From Palsa-1447 sp964414785 (lineage in GTDB: Bacteria; Verrucomicrobiota; Verrucomicrobiia; Opitutales; Opitutaceae), in assembly GCA_964414785.1 (NCBI GenBank), contig CAYPXZ010000010.1, positions 1-64,000 of the forward strand: a stretch of 64,000 bases of DNA. Reading direction: 5' to 3'. The notes under the pieces are model-generated. The model saw only the letters and a list, made by a program, of their open reading frames with translations. It did no database searches and was not told the origin of the DNA. The translations under genes and the position numbers were made by a program. Of the stretch, positions 27,177-34,125 are shown piece by piece. Each line of letters starts with the position of its first letter. Positions within the stretch are counted from its first letter, which is position 1.

Positions 27177-28067
27177 ATGCAACCGGCGCTGTCGTTCATC
27201 ATCCCGACCTACGGACGCGCGGCGACACTGCGTGACACGATAGAGTGCGCCCTCGCGCAGCGGTACCCCGACTTTGAGGTAATCGTCGCCACCCAGGATT
27301 TGAAGCCTCCGGCATTTCTTGATGAGATGGTCCGGCAGCATCCGGACCGCCTTCGCGTGCTCCACTTGCCCCATCCCAACGTGAACGCCGCACGTAATGC
27401 GGCCATCCGTGCAGCCAGGGGGGGCATCATGCTGTCAGTCGACGACGATGTGCTTTTTGGGACCGACTACGGCGAACGCCACGCCGCGCGTTACGCTGAC
27501 CCCAGCGTGGGGTTCGTCACGTCGCTAACCCGTTCGCGCACCGACGAGACCGCCGACCAGGCGCTTTGCGCGAATGCGGGGCTCCTCGGGTTGAAGTCCA
27601 TTCCCACGCTCGGTGAATTCGTCCCCGTGGATTGGGCCCCCACGTGCGCGGCTTCGTACAGAAGGGAGGCCGTCGAGCGCGCCGGGTGGTTTGACCCGTA
27701 TTTCACCGGGGGAGTGGGTGACGATACGGACCTCGCCGTGCGGATCCGCGCCGCGGGCTACGTGGGCTACCTCGACACGACGATCCCCATAACCCATCTC
27801 GCGGTTCTGAAGGGCGGTTTCGCCACACGCGATCCCGAGCGTTCGGACGCCAAGCGGCTTAACGACCAGCGCATGCACCTCTACTTCGCGGCGAAGAACC
27901 GGCGCATACTCGGATGGGGGATTACGCGCTCGCTCTTTGCGGTTGGGTTCTGGGCGACAGTGGGCATCTGCCGTAAGCGATACGGCCGAATTGGGATATT
28001 TGTCGCCCCCTGGACCTTTCTGGGCCTTGCCGCCCGCGCCGTGCGCGACGCACGCCGGTGCCACTAG
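27177..28067 (+). CDS. GT2 glycosyltransferase
   Basis: Glycosyltransferase with GT-A fold: LSFIIPTYGRAATLRDTIE at the N-terminus, DFEVIVATQD, NVNAARNAAIRAARG and the metal site LSVDDDVLF. The C-terminal acceptor region contains RAGWFDPYFTGGVGDDTDLAVRIRAAG, with the ED-like pair in GGVGDDTD. The ATG at 27177 is favoured because AAGGGA sits six bases before it; 27156 and 27171 are in-frame alternatives. A hydrophobic C-terminal segment (FAVGFWATVGIC) may associate with the membrane. Confidence 0.88.
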   Translation: MQPALSFIIPTYGRAATLRDTIECALAQRYPDFEVIVATQDLKPPAFLDEMVRQHPDRLRVLHLPHPNVNAARNAAIRAARGGIMLSVDDDVLFGTDYGERHAARYADPSVGFVTSLTRSRTDETADQALCANAGLLGLKSIPTLGEFVPVDWAPTCAASYRREAVERAGWFDPYFTGGVGDDTDLAVRIRAAGYVGYLDTTIPITHLAVLKGGFATRDPERSDAKRLNDQRMHLYFAAKNRRILGWGITRSLFAVGFWATVGICRKRYGRIGIFVAPWTFLGLAARAVRDARRCH

Positions 28068-28071
28068 ACCT

Positions 28072-28956
28072 ATGGACTTTCCAAGGCTTACCATCGTGAC
28101 GACCAACCTGAACTACGGTCGTTTCCTTGGGGATGCGATCAAGTCCGTCCTGGACCAGGGCTACCCCAATCTTGAGTACTTTGTATTCGATGCCGGTTCA
28201 ACCGACGGCTCGGTCGATGTTATCCGAAACTACGAGGGCCGCCTCTCGGGGTGGCGCTCCCAGAGAGACAGCGGGCCGTCCGCGGCCCTCAATCTCGGGC
28301 TCCGCAAGGCCACCGGCGAGTGGTTCTATTACCTGAACAGCGACGACATGCTGCTGCCGGGTGCACTTGTCGCCTTCGCCGAGGTCGTCAGGGTTGCGGG
28401 CCCCAGGCTCTGGCTCAGCGGCGGGCGGCACGAGGTCGATGCCGACGGACGGCTGCTAAAGCGCAGGATTCCCTGGCGGGACCAGGCGCATCTGTTTGCT
28501 ATCGCGCGGATGTGGCACGCTGCTGAGGGCACATTTCTGCACATCCCATCGCTCAGGCGGCACGGCCTCGAATTTAACGAGGCCTACAAGAACATCTTCG
28601 ACACGGTGCTCTACACCCTGCTCGACAGGCTCGAGCCGCCGCTTTACGTGGACGCCTACTTTGGCGCGATGCGCCTCCACGGCGCCAACAAGTCGGGCCC
28701 GGGAAACAGCGGGGCGGTGGGCGAGGAGGCCGCGCGCCACGGCGTTGCATGCGGTTCGCAGCCCCTTGCGGCAAAGTTGGCGGAACGGTTGGGTCGGACG
28801 CGGTTCGCCCACGCCTCCGAGCGTTTCATGGCCCGCGCGTACCGGTTGGGTGTCATGGGCCGGCGGCCGCCGCGCGAGGCGGCGGTTCCTGAAGAGGCGG
28901 GAGGCTTCAGGATCCTCCCCATGCGAGACGCACTGGCGGTGCCTCCACCCCCATGA
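28072..28956 (+). CDS. GT2 glycosyltransferase
   Basis: The 294 aa GT2 enzyme starts at ATG 28072, 4 bp after the previous gene. It shows LTIVTTNLNYGRFLGDAIKS, LEYFVFDAGSTDGSVDVI and the metal site FYYLNSDDMLLPGAL. This subgroup, with NSDD in place of DADD, is common in surface-polysaccharide operons. A longer start upstream would overlap the neighbour by more than 100 bp and adds unmatched sequence. The stop overlaps the next gene (ATGA). Confidence 0.9.
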   Translation: MDFPRLTIVTTNLNYGRFLGDAIKSVLDQGYPNLEYFVFDAGSTDGSVDVIRNYEGRLSGWRSQRDSGPSAALNLGLRKATGEWFYYLNSDDMLLPGALVAFAEVVRVAGPRLWLSGGRHEVDADGRLLKRRIPWRDQAHLFAIARMWHAAEGTFLHIPSLRRHGLEFNEAYKNIFDTVLYTLLDRLEPPLYVDAYFGAMRLHGANKSGPGNSGAVGEEAARHGVACGSQPLAAKLAERLGRTRFAHASERFMARAYRLGVMGRRPPREAAVPEEAGGFRILPMRDALAVPPPP

Positions 28957-30065
28957 GGATCTTGTTCCTCGAGCAGAATCCCCGGTTTGTGGGCGGCTCG
29001 GAGCGAATGAGCCTTTCCCTATGCCGGCACGCGCTTAGGCGGGGGCACGAGGCCATGCTGGTGCATGCGGGTCAGGGCGACATGGTGGAAGCGTATGCCG
29101 GGGCCGGCGCACCCACCCGACAGGCACCCATCCTCCCTTTGGCCGTGCGCCATCCCCTCAAGGCGTGGCGATCCCTGCGGCTGCTGCGTTCTCTGGTCCG
29201 CAGGGAAGGGATGGAGGTGATCTTCACCTCGCAGGTGTCCTACGTGTCCTTGATCGGCGCGGTGGGGCATTGGACAGGTGCGCGGTCGATCGTGCACCTT
29301 GGCCTGACCTACGACTTTCGCTCGCCCCTGTTCCGCGCCGGCATGCGCGCGGTCGATCTTGGCGTCGCCCCGTCCGAGCACACGGCTGGCGACTGGCGGG
29401 AGAGGGGGTGGCCCGCCAGCGCGCTGCGCGTCATCCCAAATGGCGTGGACGTTGAGGTCTTCACCCGAGGCGATGGACGGGAGGCTGCGCAGCGCCGCCT
29501 CGGCCTTTCCTCCGGCGTGCCGTTGGTCGCCTACGTGGGCCGGCTCGTCGAGGAAAAGGGGATCTTTACGCTCCTTCGCGCGTTCGCCGTGCGCCAACGG
29601 GCTGGTGCGACGGGCCACCTGCTGTTCGTCGGCGCGGCGCCTGCCGACGAGGTGAGTCGCCTGGAGAAGTGTGCCGAGGAGGAGGGGCTTCCGCCGCAGG
29701 CTTGGTCGGTGCGGCCCTCAACCCCGAGTCCCGAGGACGTGTACAGGGCGGCCGACATGGTGGTTGTGCCCTCGCAATGGGAGGAGCCCTTCGGGCTAGT
29801 GCCTCTCGAGGCAATGGCATGCGGGACGTTCACGCTAGTGAGCGACCGAGGCATCCTGCCCGAGCTTGTTTCCCCGGTCGGGAATTCGGCCGTCTTCCCC
29901 GCGGGCGACGTCCCGGCGCTGGCCGGTCGGTTGGAGCAATGGCTCGGGTCCCCGGAGGACCGCGGGTCCGCGGCGGTCTTGCTCGCCCAATCCGTGCGCG
30001 AGCGCTATTCCTTCGATCGGTGTGGCGACCAATACCTCAAGGAGTTTAGCGCGCTCGTAGGATGA
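28953..30065 (+). CDS. GT4 glycosyltransferase
   Basis: The 370 aa GT-B protein has an N-terminal domain ILFLEQNPRFVGGSERMSLSLCRHALRRGH with the GG-loop, VIPNGVDVEVF at the domain boundary, VAYVGRLVEEKGIFTLLRAF and the donor motif WEEPFGLVPLEAMACGTFTLV. It overlaps the genes on both sides by four bases. Specificity is unknown. Confidence 0.92.
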   Translation: MRILFLEQNPRFVGGSERMSLSLCRHALRRGHEAMLVHAGQGDMVEAYAGAGAPTRQAPILPLAVRHPLKAWRSLRLLRSLVRREGMEVIFTSQVSYVSLIGAVGHWTGARSIVHLGLTYDFRSPLFRAGMRAVDLGVAPSEHTAGDWRERGWPASALRVIPNGVDVEVFTRGDGREAAQRRLGLSSGVPLVAYVGRLVEEKGIFTLLRAFAVRQRAGATGHLLFVGAAPADEVSRLEKCAEEEGLPPQAWSVRPSTPSPEDVYRAADMVVVPSQWEEPFGLVPLEAMACGTFTLVSDRGILPELVSPVGNSAVFPAGDVPALAGRLEQWLGSPEDRGSAAVLLAQSVRERYSFDRCGDQYLKEFSALVG

Positions 30066-31006
30066 CGAATCCGACGGCAACCGTATCTGTCCTTGTTCCG
30101 TGCTTCAACGCGGAGCGGTTCCTGGCCGAAACGCTTGAATCGGTGCGCCGTCAGACCCTCGCCCCGGTGGAGGTCATCGTGGTCGACGACGCCTCGACGG
30201 ACCGCTCCCGGGAAATCGCGGCCGCACACGCGCCGTTTGTCACGCTGCTCTCCAACCCGGGAAAGGGTGCGAGCGCCGCCCGCAATTGCGCCTCGAAGGC
30301 GGCCCGCGGCGATTATTTCCAATACCTGGACGCCGACGACCTGTTGGAGCCCCAGGCGATCGCCTCCCGGGTGGAGGCCCTGCAGCGAACCGGATGCGAC
30401 GTGGCGATCGGCGACTGGCAGAGGATAGAGGAGAAAGGGGGGGCGTGGCAGCCCGTGAAGGTGGAGGTCGGCCGAATGCCCGACTCCGCGGCCCCCAGGG
30501 ACCTAGAGGTCTTTCGGGGGTTCTGGGCGCCTCCCGCGGCCATCCTCTACCGCAGGTCTGTCTGGGAAAGGATTGGAGGATGGAAGGAGAGCCTTCCGGT
30601 CATCCAGGACGCGCGGTTCCTGCTCGACGCTGCAAGGCTTGGAGGAGGCTTCGCCCATGTCCCGGGCATTAGCGCGAGCTATCGCCAGCACGCGTCCAAT
30701 AGCCTTTCGAGCACAAGCTCGGTGAAGTTTTGGGCCGACATCCTTCAGAACACCCGCGAGGTGGAGCAGCTCTGGCGTGAGGCGGGCCGTCTGGACCCGA
30801 TGCATCGGGCAGCGCTGATGGGGGCCTATGACACCGCCGCGCGGGTCGGCTTCTCGCGCGACAGGCCGCTGTTCGAGGCGGCGTGCGCCGAACTTGCGCG
30901 CTTTCCGGAGCACAGGCCTTCGCGTTTCGTGCGCGCTGCATCGCTCATTTCATCCCTAGCCGGATACAAGGCCGCCTGCAGGCTCCTGGCCCCATTCATC
31001 CGATGA
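30062..31006 (+). CDS. GT2 glycosyltransferase
   Basis: The 314 aa GT-A enzyme shows VSVLVPCFNAERFLAETLES, VEVIVVDDASTDRSREI, GASAARNCASKAARGDYFQYLDADDLL and the distal KESLPVIQDARFLLDAARLG, which supplies the catalytic base region (xQD). These are standard inverting GT2 motifs. It overlaps the GT4 gene upstream and the fucosyltransferase gene downstream by ATGA junctions. Donor sugar is unknown. Confidence 0.92.
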   Translation: MTNPTATVSVLVPCFNAERFLAETLESVRRQTLAPVEVIVVDDASTDRSREIAAAHAPFVTLLSNPGKGASAARNCASKAARGDYFQYLDADDLLEPQAIASRVEALQRTGCDVAIGDWQRIEEKGGAWQPVKVEVGRMPDSAAPRDLEVFRGFWAPPAAILYRRSVWERIGGWKESLPVIQDARFLLDAARLGGGFAHVPGISASYRQHASNSLSSTSSVKFWADILQNTREVEQLWREAGRLDPMHRAALMGAYDTAARVGFSRDRPLFEAACAELARFPEHRPSRFVRAASLISSLAGYKAACRLLAPFIR

Positions 31007-31908
31007 GCGCCGCGGCGGAGCCCTGCATCGTCACGCGCCTCCACGGGGGCCTGGGCAATCAATTGTTCGAATACGCGGCCGGATATGCGCTCTCCCGGCG
31101 GCTCGGGGTTCCCCTGCGCGTCGACACGCGCGGAATCGGCCGGCCGGCCGACCGCGGCCTTCAGTTGCGCGAGTTCAACCTGCCGCTCGACGAGGCCTCC
31201 GAGGCGACTATCAGGCGCCTGACCCCCCAATGGGGGCCTTGGTGGAAGAACAAGTGGATCCTGTGGAGCCACAGGATCACGCCCTTTCGCCTGCGTCGTT
31301 GGGCGAAGGAGGAGAGTTTTGACTTTGACGTCAGGGTCCTGGGCCTACGGCCGCCCGTGTACCTGGACGGCTGGTGGCAGAGCGAGAAGTACTTCGCGGA
31401 TTGCAGCGACGAAGTGCGGAAGATGTTTCTGAAACTGGACGCCCCGAGCCCCCGGGTCGCAACGCTCGGCGCGGAGCTTGCCGCCGCCCCCCAGATCGCG
31501 GTGCACGTCAGGAGGGGCGACTACGTCGAGAACGACGACGCGGCCCAATTCCATGGGTGCGCCTCGCTCGACTATTATTTGCAGGCGGTCGCCTGGATGA
31601 GGGAGAGGCTTCCTGGTGTTCCCTTCTGTGTCTTCTCCGACGATCCCGCCTGGGCCCGCGAGAACCTGAGGTTCGATGGGCCCGTCCGCTGGATCGATGC
31701 TGCTCCCCGGCACACGACCCACGAGGATTTCTTCCTGATGGGGTGCTGCACCCACTTCATCATTGCGAACAGCAGCTTCAGCTGGTGGCAGGCGTGGCTT
31801 CGGGACGGGCCCGGCCAGCTTGTTGTGGCGCCCAGGCGCTGGTTCCTAGGCCACGATGTCAAACCCGGCGACCGGTTCCCCGGCGACTGGCACCTGATCG
31901 ACGCCTAG
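31003..31908 (+). CDS. Alpha-1,2-fucosyltransferase family protein (GT11)
   Basis: The 301 aa protein carries GT11 landmarks: TRLHGGLGNQLFEYAAGYAL at the N-terminus, YLDGWWQSEKYF, the donor-binding VHVRRGDYV near residues 167-175 and IIANSSFSWWQAWL near the C-terminus. GT11 enzymes transfer fucose from GDP-fucose. The start ATG 31003 overlaps the preceding stop (ATGA). No GDP-fucose biosynthesis gene is in the window, so the precursor must come from elsewhere. Confidence 0.93.
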   Translation: MSAAAEPCIVTRLHGGLGNQLFEYAAGYALSRRLGVPLRVDTRGIGRPADRGLQLREFNLPLDEASEATIRRLTPQWGPWWKNKWILWSHRITPFRLRRWAKEESFDFDVRVLGLRPPVYLDGWWQSEKYFADCSDEVRKMFLKLDAPSPRVATLGAELAAAPQIAVHVRRGDYVENDDAAQFHGCASLDYYLQAVAWMRERLPGVPFCVFSDDPAWARENLRFDGPVRWIDAAPRHTTHEDFFLMGCCTHFIIANSSFSWWQAWLRDGPGQLVVAPRRWFLGHDVKPGDRFPGDWHLIDA

Positions 31909-31940
31909 TCCCGCAGTGAGCGAGCCCTCAAACTGACCCC

Positions 31941-32957
31941 ATGCCTGAGATTCCCCAAGCACGCGTCCGGGTCTTCCTTCCGACCTACCGGCGAAACGAC
32001 CTCCTGCCGCGCGCGCTGGAAAGCCTGCTGGCTCAGTCGGCGCGGGATTGGACGTGCGAGCTGCACAACGATGATCCTGCAGATACATTCCCCGCCGAGC
32101 TGGTGCGACGAACGGGGGACCCTCGGGTGAGCCTTTGCCAACACACGGAAAACCTCGGCGCGGTTCAATCATTCAATCTGTTCTACCGTGCAACACGGGA
32201 GCCTTTCTACGCGCTTCTCGAGGACGACAATTGGTGGGAGCCGCGATTCCTGGAGGGCATGCTCGACGCCATGCAGCGACACCCCGCGGCAACGATGGGC
32301 TGGTGCAACCAGCGCATCTGGGTCGAGAATCCCGGTGGGGGCTGGCGGGACACCGGAAGGTTTGTCAACCCCACCGAGCCCGACGGGGAGCCCCGCCTCG
32401 TCCCCTGGGGCGACCACCGGCAGGCACTCGGGTCCCTTCATTCAAACGGGGCGATGCTCATTCGCTCGCGCGCGGGCGAATCCTATTCGACGCCCGCATT
32501 GCCTTTCGCCGGCATCGAGGCCTTCAGGGAACGGCTTCTGCCTCATCCACTGCTGTATGTCCCGGCCCCTCTCGCCAATTTTTCGGTGACCCTACAAAGC
32601 GCGCGCTCGGCCGGCGCGGCGCAGTGGCAGGCTATTCAGACCTTGCTGCTGGCTACCTATGTGAGGCACGCCCGACTCGACCATGCGGGCCGCGCCGCGC
32701 TGTGGGGGCACTACCGCGGCCAGCATCCGGCGCCGACAGGGACGTTCCTTCTCGCGGGACTTCTCTATCCCGAATGCCGCCCTTTCCTGCGCATGGCCGG
32801 CCCGGCCGAATGGGCGCGGTTCCTGGCCGGGCTCGTGCGGCATCCGATTGGGAACTTGAACGCCTTCCGCGTCCGCTCGCGGCATCCGGACTGGTGCGAG
32901 AATCTCGATAGGATCACGGCCAAGCGTTTCCTTGAGGCCGGGCGGTCCGCCCGCTGA
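31941..32957 (+). CDS. GT2 glycosyltransferase
   Basis: The last gene of the plus-strand glycan operon, 338 aa. The core shows VRVFLPTYRRNDLLPRALES, NLGAVQSFNLFYRATREPFYALLEDDNWWEPRFL (LEDDNW as metal site) and a C-terminal half with many hydrophobic and aromatic residues but no clear second domain. It follows the fucosyltransferase by 32 bp. Assignment to GT2 is good; the acceptor is unknown. Confidence 0.82.
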   Translation: MPEIPQARVRVFLPTYRRNDLLPRALESLLAQSARDWTCELHNDDPADTFPAELVRRTGDPRVSLCQHTENLGAVQSFNLFYRATREPFYALLEDDNWWEPRFLEGMLDAMQRHPAATMGWCNQRIWVENPGGGWRDTGRFVNPTEPDGEPRLVPWGDHRQALGSLHSNGAMLIRSRAGESYSTPALPFAGIEAFRERLLPHPLLYVPAPLANFSVTLQSARSAGAAQWQAIQTLLLATYVRHARLDHAGRAALWGHYRGQHPAPTGTFLLAGLLYPECRPFLRMAGPAEWARFLAGLVRHPIGNLNAFRVRSRHPDWCENLDRITAKRFLEAGRSAR

Positions 32958-33362
32958 AGACCGAACCGCTGCCAACCGCGAGACTCCACCTCGAGCTGGA
33001 AGCCCACGACGCCTTCCACAGGTAGATGTGGGAGTCCAATCTCGGCCGCTGACGCGACGCCGCGCGAGGGGACGTCCGCCTTGTGTCGGATCCGGACGGT
33101 GCAGCTTTTCTTTCCCCCATGTGTCATGCCGCAGTTGGCAAGAACGCCGCTGGAGCGCCTCGTGACTCACTTCCGTCGAGGCGCGGCAGGGACGGGCTAT
33201 AGGGACGCAGGTCTCTTTTCGGGGAGCGGACCTGTCGGCGTCCCCAAGGTATTGGATTCCCGTCTGGGTGGGCCCTTCGGCGTTGATCGGAGCCCTTGCG
33301 GCAAGATCCGAATGCCGCCGAATTGCCTTGATTAACACATTAAATAGGACATGTCGTAAACC
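32958..33362. other. Non-coding stretch before the T4SS-like genes
   Basis: These 405 bases hold no gene I can support: open frames across them are antisense or low-likelihood readings without domains or ribosome-binding sites. The last 40 bases (33322-33362) are distinctly AT-rich for this genome and directly precede the first gene of the VirB-like cluster, so a promoter is likely there, though no convincing -35/-10 pair is visible. A weak hairpin (GGGCGGTCCGCCC) lies at the end of the upstream gene. Confidence 0.5.
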
Positions 33363-33635
33363 ATGCATCCTTTCTCCTTCACGCCTTTGATGGCTGCCGC
33401 ATTTCAGGCCACCGACGTCCTCGGGTGGCTGTTCACCCTGGGCCTGGCCGGCTCTGTCTGGCAGGGAATCAAGCACGCTCAGCGCGCCTACCGTGCCCAG
33501 GACAAACAGGACAAGCTTGAGGAAGCCGCATGGGCGATAGGGATACCAGCGATCTCCGCGGGCGTCTACTGGTTCTCGATTAGGATCGGCATCATCAATC
33601 CCGTCTGGACGCTCGGTAGCCTTCCGGCGTGGTGA
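33363..33635 (+). CDS. Small two-helix membrane protein, VirB2/TrbC-like pilin candidate
   Basis: The 90 aa protein has two hydrophobic segments: one near residues 13-36 (ATDVLGWLFTLGLAGSVWQG) and one near 59-80 (AAWAIGIPAISAGVYWFSIR), joined by a charged loop (RAYRAQDKQDKLEE). This hairpin-like topology and its place as the first gene before VirB3-, VirB4-, VirB5- and VirB6-like genes match the pilin VirB2/TrbC. No signal-peptidase site is clear, so it may be processed differently or be an unrelated inner-membrane subunit. The function is inferred from topology and gene order. Confidence 0.62.
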   Translation: MHPFSFTPLMAAAFQATDVLGWLFTLGLAGSVWQGIKHAQRAYRAQDKQDKLEEAAWAIGIPAISAGVYWFSIRIGIINPVWTLGSLPAW

Positions 33636-33650
33636 GGGCCGGAAATCCCC

Positions 33651-34115
33651 GTGGCCATGAAATCCGAGGAGGAGGAATGTTCGCTACCCTATACACCCAG
33701 CAATACAGGGCGCAGGGCCAGGGTCGGGTATCTCGGGTTCGAAGGGGTCGGGTTCAACGACCTGTGGCCCCTGTTTGCGGGAATCGTCCTGAGCTTGGGA
33801 ATCGCCCTGAAATCATTCGTCGGGGATGGGGTCGATGGGAGCCATTGGATGGGAAAAACGGTCCTGTCGCTGACCCCCTTTTCGCTGGGTTTTGGCTACC
33901 TGAGATTCCTCGTCATGGGCCGTCCTCCTCATTTCAGGAGCGACCTGCTGGCGACCGCCCTGAGGGTACGTGTGGACTTCACGGATCCCCCGCTGAGGTG
34001 CTTCCCGCTGATACCCCGCATCTGTTTGGATGCGGCCGCGGACTGTGGGCCGGCGCGCGCGGTCGACCTCAGCCATCCGCTTTTCGCGAAGGGAAGGAAC
34101 CACACCGGGCACTAA
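33651..34115 (+). CDS. VirB3/TrbD-like inner-membrane protein
   Basis: The 154 aa protein (GTG 33651; ATG 33657 is an alternative) has two hydrophobic segments (NDLWPLFAGIVLSLGIALKSF and VLSLTPFSLGFGYLRFLVMG) followed by RPPHFRSDLL, a motif of the VirB3/TrbD type, in which rPp-f precedes the cytoplasmic tail. VirB3 works with the VirB4 ATPase, and here the VirB4-like gene follows 10 bp downstream after a GGAGG site. The C-terminal 50 residues are longer than in classical VirB3 and have no known match. The assignment is moderate. Confidence 0.62.
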   Translation: MAMKSEEEECSLPYTPSNTGRRARVGYLGFEGVGFNDLWPLFAGIVLSLGIALKSFVGDGVDGSHWMGKTVLSLTPFSLGFGYLRFLVMGRPPHFRSDLLATALRVRVDFTDPPLRCFPLIPRICLDAAADCGPARAVDLSHPLFAKGRNHTGH

Positions 34116-34125
34116 CGGAGGGACG

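Noticed and set aside
32592..33476. A 294-codon minus-strand frame over the end of the GT2 gene and the non-coding gap
   Set aside because: No domain, ribosome-binding site or sensible composition; it mostly overlaps a real gene on the other strand.
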